Shown here: one piece after another, positions 25,144-33,967 of the stretch
How the letters are laid out: each line of letters begins with the position of its first letter
Position numbering within the stretch: the stretch's first letter is position 1
NCBI RefSeq assembly: GCF_014649035.1
Contig: NZ_BMSG01000027.1
Coordinates: 1-64,000 of the forward strand
Source of the DNA: Streptomyces sindenensis
GTDB lineage: Bacteria > Actinomycetota > Actinomycetes > Streptomycetales > Streptomycetaceae
Direction: 5' to 3'
Length of the DNA: 64,000 nucleotides
Translations under genes and position numbers: made by a program
Notes under the pieces: generated by a model
Database searches by the model: none
Seen by the model: the letters and a program-made list of their open reading frames with translations, nothing else
Told to the model about the DNA's origin: nothing

Positions 25144-26448
25144 CTACCCGATGCCCTGCCGGTCCGGAAGGAGGGCGAACGCGCGGTCGGCGGCCACCGG
25201 AACCGCCCGCTCCATCGTCTGGACGAGCAGCTCACGATGCCGGGCCAGAGACCTCCTCCGCTCCTCGGGAACGATCACCAGCAGATCGTCGAGTCCGGCC
25301 ATGAGCCGCCGCGTGACCTGAGGGCTGCCGGCGACACACCAGCGGATCTCCTCGAAGGCGAGATCCACCAGGTCGTCCCAGTCCGGACCGTCCTGCACGA
25401 GCCGCACCCGCCCGGCCCGGTCCCGGTGGTGGACCGTACCGAGCGGCAGACGCGCCACGGCCGCGAGGAACTGCACGATCCGGTCCAGGCACTGCACAGC
25501 GGTGGTCGGATCGTTCACGGACGTGGAGAGCGCCCGCAGCGCGATGTCCGCGAGCTGACGCAGCCCGAACCCCAGGTCCTGGTGCAGGGTGCGCTCCACC
25601 GAGACGGAGACGGCGTGCCGCAGCCGGAGCCGGTGCGGCACGGCCCCGCCGTGAACGGCGAGCATCGGCGTCCCCGGTACGACGAAGTCCCCGATACGGG
25701 GGATCACCCGCAACACCACCCCCTGCCGCCGCGCGGCCCGGACCAGCCGCGCCGTGTTCACATCCCGCAGCACCCCGGCCCGCCCCTCGTACACGACGCG
25801 CGCCGTCTCGGGCCCCACCTCGCCGTCCCCCCGAGGCCCCCGCGGCATCCCGCCCAGGGCCCGGAACGAGTCCCGCGCGATCCGGTCGACGACCGGACAC
25901 ACCTGCATCAGCCGCAGCGTCGAACTCACGTAGACGACGAAGAGCACCAGACTCGTCCCGACGAGCACCAGCATGAGCAGGCCCTGCACCAGCGGGACCG
26001 ACACCACCCGGCGGGGGTCCGTCTCGCTCTCGTACGAGGAGAGCACCAGCAGCGACAACAGGAACGTCGCCAGGAACACCGTCAGCGTGAGCTTGCTGAT
26101 CCGGCTCCGGACGAAGATCCGCACCACCCGGGGGGTGAGCTGGCCGCTGGCCATCTGCACCGCGACCAGCGAGATGCTGAAGACGACACCGATGAACGTC
26201 ATCATCGCCGAGCTGACGACGGTCACGACGGTCTTCGTGTCCTGGGAGAACGCGATGAGATCCCCGAGCTTGTCGTACGCCTCCTCCCGCTGGAGCAGTC
26301 CGACGAGCGCGTCGTCGAGCGCGGTGGCGGCGAACCACAGCACGAACACACTGACGAACCCCACGGTCGGGGCGAACCAGAACGTGTCGCGCAGGTGCTC
26401 GCGCAGAGGGGACAGCGGGCGGGGCCGGCGGTAGCCGCGATCACTCAT
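25144..26448 (-). CDS. DUF2254 membrane protein
   Basis: A 434-residue member of the DUF2254 family. Four hydrophobic segments lie in the first ~220 residues (for example FWFAPTVGFVSVFVLWFAAT, the stretch around AMMTFIGVVFSISLV, LTVFLATFLLSLLVLSS and LLMLVLVGTSLVLFVVYV), followed by a soluble C-terminal half with the conserved RTLHQDLGFGLRQLADIALR and ALSTSVNDPTTA blocks. Function is unknown; the architecture suggests a channel-like or sensory membrane protein. ATG at 26448 is chosen because it begins just ahead of the conserved part. Confidence 0.85.
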   Translation of the reverse strand: MSDRGYRRPRPLSPLREHLRDTFWFAPTVGFVSVFVLWFAATALDDALVGLLQREEAYDKLGDLIAFSQDTKTVVTVVSSAMMTFIGVVFSISLVAVQMASGQLTPRVVRIFVRSRISKLTLTVFLATFLLSLLVLSSYESETDPRRVVSVPLVQGLLMLVLVGTSLVLFVVYVSSTLRLMQVCPVVDRIARDSFRALGGMPRGPRGDGEVGPETARVVYEGRAGVLRDVNTARLVRAARRQGVVLRVIPRIGDFVVPGTPMLAVHGGAVPHRLRLRHAVSVSVERTLHQDLGFGLRQLADIALRALSTSVNDPTTAVQCLDRIVQFLAAVARLPLGTVHHRDRAGRVRLVQDGPDWDDLVDLAFEEIRWCVAGSPQVTRRLMAGLDDLLVIVPEERRRSLARHRELLVQTMERAVPVAADRAFALLPDRQGIG

Positions 26449-26611
26449 GCACGCGAAGGTAGCCCCGCGACCTCCGAGGACCGGGGAGGCCGACCGCCCG
26501 CCGACGCTCGCACCGCACTGACCACCGGATATGCGGGTGAAGGGCACGCCGAACCCCTGGTATTGTTTTCCATGTCGCCGCGGGGAACACACCGCGAACG
26601 ACAGACACCTT

Positions 26612-26699
26612 GTCCGGGTGGCGGAATGGCAGACGCGCTAGCTTGAGGTGCTAGTGCCCTTTATCGGGCGTGGGGGTTCAAGTCCCCCCTCGGACACCA
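26612..26699 (+). tRNA. tRNA-Leu (anticodon GAG)
   Basis: A type II tRNA of 88 nt including an encoded CCA (26697-26699). The acceptor arms GTCCGGG and CTCGGAC pair, the anticodon stem CTAGC/GCTAG encloses TTGAGGT so the anticodon is GAG (reads CUC), the variable arm is long (CCC...GGG), and the T-loop is GGTTCAAGTC. A terminator follows directly. Confidence 0.97.
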
Positions 26700-26702
26700 C
26701 TG

Positions 26703-26735
26703 GAAAACCCCACTTCGCGTGGGGTTTTCTGCTTT
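26703..26735 (+). terminator. Intrinsic terminator of tRNA-Leu
   Basis: A perfect 11-bp stem, GAAAACCCCAC (26703-26713) and GTGGGGTTTTC (26719-26729), with a TTCGC loop, is followed by TGCTTTTT. This is the only textbook rho-independent terminator with a T tract I see in the window. Confidence 0.93.
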
Positions 26736-26772
26736 TTCACGCAGGGGCGTGCCCGGCGGGCCGCAGAGCGGG

Positions 26773-27129
26773 TCACCTGGCGGAGAACACGGCCACCGCC
26801 AGGACCAGAGGAACCGGGCAGGCCAGCGCTCCCAGCAGCAGGCTGCGCACATCACCGGACATACGCCGGACCGCCGGTGCCCGGCAGACCGCGACGAGCA
26901 CGCCCGCGCCGGCGCACAGGACCGCGAAGCAGCACAGCAGGAAGCCGCCGACCGGCTCACCCGACGCCGCGCCCCACAGTGCTGCGATCCCGACCAGCGC
27001 GCACAGCCAGGAGACGGACAGCGACGTGAGCAGCCACAGCACCGCGGAAAGCAGCACCACACCGGGGCGTCGGGGCGGAGGAGCGATGCGGGCCGGTCCG
27101 TAGAGCGCGCCACAGGTGCGAGAGTCCAT
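26773..27129 (-). CDS. Small membrane protein of unknown function
   Basis: A 118-residue protein with three or four hydrophobic segments: VVLLSAVLWLLTSLSVSWL, LVGIAALWGAA, FLLCCFAVLCAGAGVLVAV and LLLGALACPVPLVLAVAVF. The N-terminal ~22 residues are Pro/Arg-rich and presumably cytoplasmic. I do not recognise a family. It converges on the tRNA terminator, and a 439-bp gap separates its start from the ribose regulator. Codon use is typical of the window, which supports a real gene. Confidence 0.65.
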   Translation of the reverse strand: MDSRTCGALYGPARIAPPPRRPGVVLLSAVLWLLTSLSVSWLCALVGIAALWGAASGEPVGGFLLCCFAVLCAGAGVLVAVCRAPAVRRMSGDVRSLLLGALACPVPLVLAVAVFSAR

Positions 27130-27454
27130 GCCCTGATCCTCAGCCGCTCCCCGCCGCCGGGCATGAGGCGGATGACTCAGCCGCGCGGGACTCCGTACTC
27201 ACTCCACCCACGACGGCACCGGTCATTCGCCGTCCGGCGGCCGGGCCGCCCGGTCACGAAGGCGGTCGAACTCCGCCAGTTCAGCGGCAAGAACGTCGAA
27301 GTGGGGGGAGCGGGACCCACAAGCTGCGCTCCCTCCGGCCTTCGGCCAGGGCTTCTGCGCGAACGGCCGACCGGTGACCCGCGAACCGGAAGCGGACCAC
27401 CCCCTCCCGTCACGATCCGGTCTCGGCCACGGGAGAGGGTCTTGATTTCGGCCA
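27130..27454. other. Gap with no supported gene
   Basis: Between the small membrane protein and the ribose operators I see no good start with a ribosome-binding site and no recognisable protein. One minus-strand frame ending at 27223 has a helix-like tail (LAAELAEFDRLRDRAARPPD) that could be the remnant of a lost gene. That is weak. Confidence 0.4.
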
Positions 27455-27490
27455 TGTAATCGATTCCAATCATGCGTGTAATCGATTCCA
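27455..27490. promoter_or_regulatory. Twin LacI-type operators upstream of rbsR
   Basis: The 14-bp sequence TGTAATCGATTCCA occurs twice, at 27455-27468 and 27477-27490, 22 bp (two helical turns) apart. Its core TGxAATCGATTxCA is palindromic, as expected for LacI/GalR-family sites. It lies 79-114 bp before rbsR, so autoregulation of the ribose operon by RbsR is the natural reading. Confidence 0.82.
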
Positions 27491-27568
27491 CGGCGTCGTG
27501 AACCGGTCCACCACCGGTCGGTCACCGGGTTTCGAGGTGTACGGAAACCACAAGGAGGTGGTCCGGAC

Positions 27569-28585
27569 ATGGCGAGCATCAAGGATGTCGCGGCCGAGGC
27601 GGGAGTGTCCGCCGCCACGGTCTCGCGCGTGCTGAACAGCCACCCGTCCGTCAGCGAAGAGGCGCGCACCCGTGTCCTCGCCGCCGTCGAGGCGCTCGGC
27701 TACCGGCCCAACGCGGTGGCCCGCTCGCTGCGCACCGCCCAGACCCGCACCCTCGGCCTGGTCATCAGCGATGTGCTCAACCCGTACTTCACCGAGCTGG
27801 CCCGCTTCGTCGAGGAGGAGGCCCGCGCGCTCGGCTACAGCGTCATCATCGGCAACGCCGACGAGCGGCCCGACCTCCAGGACCACCACATCCGCACGCT
27901 CATCGACCGCAGGATCGACGGGCTCCTCGTCTCGCCCGCCGACGGGGGCTCCCCGCTGATGCGGGACGTCGCCCTGAGCGGCACCCCGATGGTCTTCGTC
28001 GACCGCTGGATCCCCGGCATCGACGTGCCCGTCGTCCGGGCCGACGGTACGGGTGCGGTCAAGGACCTCGTCGCGCATCTGCACGGGCTCGGCCACCGCC
28101 GGCTCGCCATCATCGCCGGACCCGCCGCCACCACGACCGGCAACGAGCGCGTCGAGGCCTTCCGGGCCGCGATGCGCGAGCTCGGGCTCGCCCTGCCCGA
28201 CGCCTATATCGGCCAGGGGGACTTCCAGGCGGCCAGCGGCCGCCGGGCCACCGAGCGCTTCCTCGCCCTGGCCGAGCCGCCCGAGGTCGTGTTCGCCGCC
28301 GACAACCTGATGGCCCTCGGCGCGCTCGACGCGATCCGGGCGCACGGCCTGCGGGTTCCCGACGACATCGCGCTCGCCGCCTTCGACGACATCCCGTGGT
28401 TCGTCCACACCGATCCGCCGATCACCGCCATCGCCCAGCCCACCGCCGACCTGGCGCGGGCCGCCGTGCGCGCGCTGGCCGACCTGATCGAAGGACGGAC
28501 CCCGCAGTCCGTCACCCTGCCCGCCCGCCTCGTCGTACGCCGCTCGTCCGGCGGGGCCGCAACGAACCAGAGGAGCGACCGGTGA
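27569..28585 (+). CDS. rbsR: LacI-family repressor of the ribose operon
   Basis: A 338-residue LacI/GalR regulator. The N-terminal HTH (SIKDVAAEAGVSAATVSRVL) and hinge helix (PNAVARSLRTAQT) precede a periplasmic-binding-protein-like effector domain (LGLVISDVLNPYFTELAR onward). AAGGAGGTGG lies upstream of the ATG. Its stop overlaps the GTG of rbsA (GTGA), so the repressor is co-transcribed with the genes it probably controls. The likely inducer is ribose, judged from the rbs genes behind it; the binding sites are probably the twin operators at 27455-27490. Confidence 0.9.
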   Translation: MASIKDVAAEAGVSAATVSRVLNSHPSVSEEARTRVLAAVEALGYRPNAVARSLRTAQTRTLGLVISDVLNPYFTELARFVEEEARALGYSVIIGNADERPDLQDHHIRTLIDRRIDGLLVSPADGGSPLMRDVALSGTPMVFVDRWIPGIDVPVVRADGTGAVKDLVAHLHGLGHRRLAIIAGPAATTTGNERVEAFRAAMRELGLALPDAYIGQGDFQAASGRRATERFLALAEPPEVVFAADNLMALGALDAIRAHGLRVPDDIALAAFDDIPWFVHTDPPITAIAQPTADLARAAVRALADLIEGRTPQSVTLPARLVVRRSSGGAATNQRSDR

Positions 28586-30150
28586 CCGCACCGGAGGAGC
28601 AACCGACCACCGCGCCCGACGAGTTGCTGCGCATCGAAGGTCTGCGCAAGACCTTCCCCGGCGTCGTGGCGCTCGACAACGTCGACTTCGACCTCCGCAG
28701 AGGTGAAGTGCACGTCCTGCTCGGTGAGAACGGCGCGGGCAAGAGCACCCTCATCAAGATGCTCTCCGGCGCCTACCGCCCCGACCACGGCCGCATCCTC
28801 GCTGAGGGCCGCGAGGTCCGCATCGACGGCGCGCAGGACGCCGAACGGCTCGGAATCGCCACCATCTACCAGGAGTTCAACCTCGTCCCCGATCTGACGG
28901 TGGCCGAGAACATCTATCTCGGCCGCCAGCCGCGCCGCTTCGGGCTCGTCGACCACCGTCGGATGCGCCAGGACGCGGCGGAGCTGCTGCGCAGGGTCGG
29001 CGTCGACGTGCGCCCCGACGCCAAGGTCCGTGAACTGGGCATCGCCCGGCTCCAGATGGTGGAGATCGCCAAGGCGCTCAGCCTGGACGCCCGCGTTCTG
29101 ATCATGGACGAGCCGACCGCCGTGCTCACCTCAGAGGAGGTCGACAAGCTCTTCGCGATCGTCCGCCAACTCCGCGAGGACGGCGTCGGGATCGTCTTCA
29201 TCACCCACCACCTCGAAGAGATCGCCGCGCTCGGCGACCGCGTCACCGTCCTGCGCGACGGCCGCAGCATCGACCAGGTCCCCGCCTCCACCCCCGAGGA
29301 CGAACTCGTCCAGCTCATGGTCGGCCGCAGCATCGAGCAGCAGTACCCGCGCGAACGCCCCGACACGGGCGACGCGTTGCTGTCCGTGCGGGGGCTGACC
29401 CGTAACGGCGTCTTCCACGACATCAGCTTCGACGTACACGCCGGCGAGGTCGTCGGCCTCGCCGGACTGGTCGGCGCCGGGCGTACGGAGGTGGCGCGCG
29501 CGGTCTTCGGCGCGGACCCGTACGACGCGGGCACCGTCGACGTACGCGGCGAACGCCTCGCCCGGCACGACGTCCCCGCCGCCATGAGTGCCGGGATAGG
29601 CCTCGTACCGGAGGACCGCAAGGGACAGGGGCTGGTGCTCGACGCCTCCGTGCAGGAGAACCTGGGCCTGGTCACCCTGCGTTCCGCCACCCGCTCCGGG
29701 CTCGTCGACCTGAAGGGCCAGCGCACCGCCGCCGCCCGCATCGCGCAGCAGCTCGGCGTCCGCATGTCCGGCATCGGCCAGCACGTGCGCACCCTCTCCG
29801 GCGGCAACCAGCAGAAGGTCGTCATCGGCAAATGGCTGCTGGCCGACACCCGGGTCCTCATCCTCGACGAGCCCACGCGGGGCATCGACGTCGGCGCCAA
29901 GGTCGAGATCTACCAGCTGATCAACGAACTGACCGCCTCCGGCCACGCCGTTCTGATGATCTCCAGCGATCTGCCCGAGGTGCTCGGCATGAGCGACCGC
30001 GTCCTCGTCATGGCCGAGGGCCGGATCGCCGGGGAACTCCCCGCCGACGCAGCCACCCAGGACGCGGTGATGGCCCTCGCGGTCTCCACCCGGCCGCCCC
30101 ACGAACACCCCGCACCGAAGAACGAAGAGGAGGGCCCCCGTGGCCACTGA
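28582..30150 (+). CDS. rbsA: Ribose ABC transporter ATP-binding protein
   Basis: A 522-residue tandem ABC ATPase of the RbsA type. Domain 1 has Walker A GENGAGKST and Walker B LIMDEPTAVL, and its signature region (LGIARLQMVEIAKAL) is atypical as in RbsA. Domain 2 has the degenerate P-loop GLVGAGRTE with LSGGNQQKVVIGKWL and LILDEPTRGIDVGA. The GTG at 28582 overlaps the rbsR stop by 4 nt, with GAGG about 9 nt upstream. The 3' end overlaps the permease/binding-protein fusion gene by 11 nt. Ribose specificity is inferred from the neighbouring rbsK and rbsD. Confidence 0.92.
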   Translation: MTAPEEQPTTAPDELLRIEGLRKTFPGVVALDNVDFDLRRGEVHVLLGENGAGKSTLIKMLSGAYRPDHGRILAEGREVRIDGAQDAERLGIATIYQEFNLVPDLTVAENIYLGRQPRRFGLVDHRRMRQDAAELLRRVGVDVRPDAKVRELGIARLQMVEIAKALSLDARVLIMDEPTAVLTSEEVDKLFAIVRQLREDGVGIVFITHHLEEIAALGDRVTVLRDGRSIDQVPASTPEDELVQLMVGRSIEQQYPRERPDTGDALLSVRGLTRNGVFHDISFDVHAGEVVGLAGLVGAGRTEVARAVFGADPYDAGTVDVRGERLARHDVPAAMSAGIGLVPEDRKGQGLVLDASVQENLGLVTLRSATRSGLVDLKGQRTAAARIAQQLGVRMSGIGQHVRTLSGGNQQKVVIGKWLLADTRVLILDEPTRGIDVGAKVEIYQLINELTASGHAVLMISSDLPEVLGMSDRVLVMAEGRIAGELPADAATQDAVMALAVSTRPPHEHPAPKNEEEGPRGH

Positions 30151-32095
30151 GCCACTCAAGAGCGACACGGGCGCAGGGGGCACCTCCGTGATACGCCGCG
30201 TCCTGCTCGACAACGGAGCGCTGAGCGCCCTGGTCGTCCTGGTGGTGGCGATGTCGCTGCTCTCCAGCGACTTCCTCACCACCCAGAACCTGCTCAACGT
30301 CGGCGTGCAGGCGGCCGTCACCGCCATCCTCGCGTTCGGCGTCACGTTCGTCATCGTCTCGGCGGGCATCGACCTGTCCGTCGGCTCGGTGGCGGCCCTC
30401 TCCGCGACGGTCCTCGCCTGGTCGGCGACATCGGCGGGCGTCCCCGTCGTCCTGGCCGTCGTCCTCGCGATCGTCACCGGCATCGCCTGCGGCTTCGTGA
30501 ACGGTGCCCTGATCTCGTACGGCAAACTCCCTCCGTTCATCGCGACGTTGGCGATGCTCTCGATCGCCCGGGGCCTCTCGCTCGTCATCTCGCAGGGCAG
30601 CCCGATCGCCTTCCCCGACTCCGTCTCACGGCTCGGTGACACCCTGGGCGGCCGGCTCCCCGTACCCGTCCTCGTAATGATCGCGATGGGCCTGATCACC
30701 GCACTGATCCTCGGCCGCACCTTCATCGGCCGCTCGATGTACGCCATCGGAGGCAACGAGGAGGCGGCCCGGCTCTCCGGACTCCGCGTCAAGCGCCAGA
30801 AGATCGTCATCTACGCGCTGTCCGGCCTCTTCGCCGCCGTCGCGGGCATCGTCCTGGCCTCGCGCCTCGTCTCCGCCCAGCCGCAGGCCGCCCAGGGGTA
30901 CGAACTCGACGCCATCGCCGCCGTCGTCATCGGCGGGGCGAGCCTGGCAGGCGGTGTCGGCAAGGCGTCCGGCACCCTGATCGGCGCGCTGATCCTCGCC
31001 GTCCTCCGCAACGGACTCAACCTCCTCTCCGTGTCGGCGTTCTGGCAGCAGGTCGTCATCGGCGTCGTCATCGCGCTGGCCGTCCTGCTCGACACACTGC
31101 GCCGCAAGGCAGGTTCGGGGGCGGCATCCTCGGCCGGAACGGCCCCCGGCGCACCGGGTGCGGGCCGCAGGGGCGCGCTCAAGTTCGCCGGAGCGGCGCT
31201 CTGCGTGGCCCTCGTCGTCGGTGCCGTCTCCTACTTCAACTCCGTTTCGTCCGGGGGCACGAAGAGGGTCGGCATGTCCCTCTCCACGCTCAACAACCCC
31301 TTCTTCGTGCAGATGAAGGAAGGCGCACAGGCGGAAGCGGAGAAGGCGGGCATCGACCTGACCGTCACCGACGCCCAGAACGACGCCTCCCAACAGGCCA
31401 ACCAGCTCCAGAACTTCACCAGTTCGGGAGTCTCCTCGATCATCGTCAACCCGGTGGACTCGGATGCCGTCGGACCGGGCGTCCGCAGCGCCAACAAGGC
31501 GGACATCCCCGTGATCGCCGCCGACCGGGGCGTCACCAAGGCGGAGACCGCGACGCTCGTCGCCTCGGACAACGTGGCGGGCGGCAAGCTCGCGGCCGAC
31601 GCACTGGCCGACAAGCTCGGCGGCAAGGGCAGCATCGTCATCCTCCAGGGCACGGCGGGCACCTCCGCCAGCCGTGAGCGCGGGGCCGGCTTCGCCGAGG
31701 GGCTGAAGGCCTACCCGGGCATCAAGGTGGTTGCCAAGCAGCCCGCGGACTTCGACCGCACCAAGGGCCTCGACGTCATGACGAACCTGATCCAGTCGCA
31801 CCCCGGCGTGACCGGTGTCTTCGCCGAGAACGACGAGATGGCGCTCGGCGCGGTCAAGGCGCTCGGCAGCAAGGCGGGGAAGTCCGTCTCGGTCGTCGGC
31901 TTCGACGGCACCCCGGACGGCCTGAAGGCGGTCGAGGCCGGCACGCTCTACGCGTCGGTCGCCCAACAGCCCGCCGAACTCGGAAAGATCGCCGTGCAGA
32001 ACGCGGTCAAGGCAGCGAAGGACGAGAAGGTCGCGAGCACGGTGAACGTGCCGGTCAAGGTGGTCACCCGGGAGAATGTCGCCGACTTCTCCTGA
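30140..32095 (+). CDS. Fused ribose ABC permease and substrate-binding protein (RbsC-RbsB)
   Basis: A 651-residue fusion. Residues ~15-330 are an RbsC permease with its usual blocks (VTFVIVSAGIDLSVGSVAAL, KLPPFIATLAML, GGNEEAARLSGLRV, ELDAIAAVVIGGASLAGGVG). After a Gly/Ala/Ser-rich linker (~330-350) there is one extra membrane span (LKFAGAALCVALVVGAVSYF), and then an RbsB-type binding protein (~380-651; RVGMSLSTLNNPFFVQMKEG, IIVNPVDSDAVGPGV, VIAADRGV, VVGFDGTPDGLKAVEAG). No signal peptide or lipobox separates the halves, so the binding domain is tethered by the transmembrane helix. The start is GTG with GAGGAGGG upstream. The frame is continuous, so this is a real fusion. Confidence 0.92.
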   Translation: MATEPLKSDTGAGGTSVIRRVLLDNGALSALVVLVVAMSLLSSDFLTTQNLLNVGVQAAVTAILAFGVTFVIVSAGIDLSVGSVAALSATVLAWSATSAGVPVVLAVVLAIVTGIACGFVNGALISYGKLPPFIATLAMLSIARGLSLVISQGSPIAFPDSVSRLGDTLGGRLPVPVLVMIAMGLITALILGRTFIGRSMYAIGGNEEAARLSGLRVKRQKIVIYALSGLFAAVAGIVLASRLVSAQPQAAQGYELDAIAAVVIGGASLAGGVGKASGTLIGALILAVLRNGLNLLSVSAFWQQVVIGVVIALAVLLDTLRRKAGSGAASSAGTAPGAPGAGRRGALKFAGAALCVALVVGAVSYFNSVSSGGTKRVGMSLSTLNNPFFVQMKEGAQAEAEKAGIDLTVTDAQNDASQQANQLQNFTSSGVSSIIVNPVDSDAVGPGVRSANKADIPVIAADRGVTKAETATLVASDNVAGGKLAADALADKLGGKGSIVILQGTAGTSASRERGAGFAEGLKAYPGIKVVAKQPADFDRTKGLDVMTNLIQSHPGVTGVFAENDEMALGAVKALGSKAGKSVSVVGFDGTPDGLKAVEAGTLYASVAQQPAELGKIAVQNAVKAAKDEKVASTVNVPVKVVTRENVADFS

Positions 32096-32152
32096 GCCGC
32101 GCTCACCGAATCCGTCCACCGGTTCCGACCGACGAAAGCAGGAAGCACGCCC

Positions 32153-33076
32153 ATGCACGACAACGCCCCCGACGACCGGTACGACCTGCTGGTCGTCGGG
32201 TCGGCCAACGCCGACCTGGTGATCGGCGTCGAGCGCCGCCCCGCGCCCGGGGAGACGGTCCTCGGCTCCGACCTGGCCGTACACCCCGGCGGCAAGGGCG
32301 CCAACCAGTCGCTGGCCGCCGCCCGCCTCGGCGCCAGGGCGGCCCTGCTCGCCCGGGTCGGCGACGACGACCACGGACGCCTGCTGCTGGAGACCCAGCG
32401 CGCGGCGGGCGTGGACACGGACGGCGTTCTGGTCGGCGGAGCCCCCACAGGCGTCGCACTGATCACCGTCGACCCCTCGGGCGACAACAGCATCGTGGTC
32501 TCCCCGGGGGCCAACGGACGCCTCACCCCCGAGGACGTCCGGGCGGCGGCCCCGCTGCTGGCCGCCGCCCGGGTCATCTCCGTACAGCTGGAGATCCCGC
32601 TCGACACGGTCGCCGAGACGGTACGCGGCCGGGGGCCGGACACCCGGCTCGTCCTCAACCCGTCGCCGCCCGCCCCGCTCCCCGGAGAGGTGCTCGCCGC
32701 CTGTGATCCGCTGGTGGTCAACGAGCACGAGGCGCGGTACATCCTCGGTGAGGACGCGGGGGAGGGGCCGCACGACTGGGCTCCGGCCCTGCTCGCGCTC
32801 GGCCCGCGCTCGGTCGTCATCACCCTGGGCGCCGCCGGGGCCCTGGTGGCGGACAGCCGTACGGGCTCCCTGGACCAGCTCGTCAGCCCGAAGGTCGAGG
32901 CCGTCGACACCACGGGCGCCGGGGACGCGTTCACGGCGGCCCTCGCCTGGCGTCTCGGCCGGGGCGACGACCTGCGGGAGGCGGCGGCCTTCGCCGTACG
33001 GGTGGGCGCGGCGGCGGTCACGGCACGAGGGGCGCAGGAGTCGTTCCCGACGCTGGAGGAGGTCGACGCGCTGTGA
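32153..33076 (+). CDS. rbsK: Ribokinase
   Basis: A 307-residue PfkB-family sugar kinase that phosphorylates D-ribose to ribose 5-phosphate. The N-terminal GGKGANQSLAAARLGA motif, the NPSPPAPLP segment, VVNEHEARYILGE and the anion-hole/catalytic motif DTTGAGDAFTAALAW (with the catalytic Asp in GAGD) are all present. It starts 57 bp after the transporter fusion and overlaps rbsD by 4 nt (GTGA). Confidence 0.95.
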   Translation: MHDNAPDDRYDLLVVGSANADLVIGVERRPAPGETVLGSDLAVHPGGKGANQSLAAARLGARAALLARVGDDDHGRLLLETQRAAGVDTDGVLVGGAPTGVALITVDPSGDNSIVVSPGANGRLTPEDVRAAAPLLAAARVISVQLEIPLDTVAETVRGRGPDTRLVLNPSPPAPLPGEVLAACDPLVVNEHEARYILGEDAGEGPHDWAPALLALGPRSVVITLGAAGALVADSRTGSLDQLVSPKVEAVDTTGAGDAFTAALAWRLGRGDDLREAAAFAVRVGAAAVTARGAQESFPTLEEVDAL

Positions 33077-33462
33077 AGAAGTCGGGCATCCTCAACCGCC
33101 ACCTGGCGGGCGCGATGGCCGAACTCGGCCACGGCGACACCGTCCTGGTCTGCGACGCCGGCATGCCGATACCCTCCGGCCCCCGCGTCGTCGACCTGGC
33201 CTTCCGCGCGGGCACCCCGTCGTTCGCCGAGGTACTGGACGGCCTGCTCGACGAACTGGTCGTCGAGGGCGCGACGGCCGCGGAGGAGACCCGCGAGGCC
33301 AACCCGGCGGCCTCGGCGCTCCTGGACACCCACTTCCCCTGGCTGGAACTGGTCCCGCACGACGAGTTGAAGGCGCTGACGGCGAGGGCCCGCCTGGTGG
33401 TCCGCACGGGGGAGGCGAGGCCGTACGCGAATGTGCTGCTGCGGTGCGGGGTGTTCTTCTGA
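33073..33462 (+). CDS. rbsD: D-ribose pyranase
   Basis: A 129-residue RbsD/FucU protein. It interconverts the pyranose and furanose forms of ribose so that ribokinase can use it. The catalytic His lies in GILNRHLAGAMAELGHGD, followed by VLVCDAGMPIP, and the family's C-terminal VVRTGEARPYANVLLRCGVFF is intact. The GTG start overlaps rbsK. It is the last gene of the rbs operon; a perfect hairpin lies 34 nt after the stop. Confidence 0.95.
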   Translation: MKKSGILNRHLAGAMAELGHGDTVLVCDAGMPIPSGPRVVDLAFRAGTPSFAEVLDGLLDELVVEGATAAEETREANPAASALLDTHFPWLELVPHDELKALTARARLVVRTGEARPYANVLLRCGVFF

Positions 33463-33496
33463 CACCAGGTCGAATGCCGCTCCGAGTCTGTGCGTC

Positions 33497-33516
33497 CGGC
33501 CGGCTTCGGCCGGCCG
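33497..33516 (+). terminator. Hairpin terminating the rbs operon
   Basis: A perfect 8-bp stem, CGGCCGGC (33497-33504) and GCCGGCCG (33509-33516), is closed by a stable TTCG tetraloop, in the gap between rbsD and the next small gene. There is no T tract. Confidence 0.75.
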
Positions 33517-33545
33517 AGACGCCTCCATGTGCTAGGCATGACGGC

Positions 33546-33953
33546 ATGTACTCTCCAGCCCCTCTGCCACACGTGGACCTCACGGCTGCGCAGTGGCAGC
33601 TCTTGGGCGAGTTGGTCTCCGCCCCCATGACCGACCCGTCCCACGGCGCCGACAGCACGGCGACGGCCGCAGCACGCGGTCTCGACCCGCAGCTGTTCCC
33701 GGCTGATTCCGCCCTTCTCACCTGGATGAAGCTGGCCGAACTCAGCGGCGATCTGCTGGTGGTAACCGATCTTGGGGTCGCCCTCCACTACCGGCGCCTG
33801 CAGGAGTTGTTGGAGCTCCGGCTGAGCGAAGTGGCCAGGTTCGCGGCAGCCCATGAGCCCTCCGCGCCGTGGTTCGCACGGAACGTACGCCTCCTGGCTG
33901 AGGGCTCCCTGTCGTTCGCCGACGCCATGCGGGAGCCCCGGCGGACAGCGTGA
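33546..33953 (+). CDS. Hypothetical protein
   Basis: A 135-residue, mostly helical, soluble protein that I do not recognise. It has no signal peptide or membrane segment. The ATG at 33546 lacks a clear ribosome-binding site. The gene sits between the ribose operon terminator and the nuclease-methylase gene, with which it converges (14-bp gap). It may mark the left edge of the defence island. Confidence 0.55.
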   Translation: MYSPAPLPHVDLTAAQWQLLGELVSAPMTDPSHGADSTATAAARGLDPQLFPADSALLTWMKLAELSGDLLVVTDLGVALHYRRLQELLELRLSEVARFAAAHEPSAPWFARNVRLLAEGSLSFADAMREPRRTA

Positions 33954-33967
33954 GTCAGGGTGGGCTG

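Noticed and set aside
26612..26699. tRNA-Leu as integration site for a genomic island
   Set aside because: No second copy of the tRNA 3' end and no integrase or excisionase are visible in the window, so an att site is not supported.
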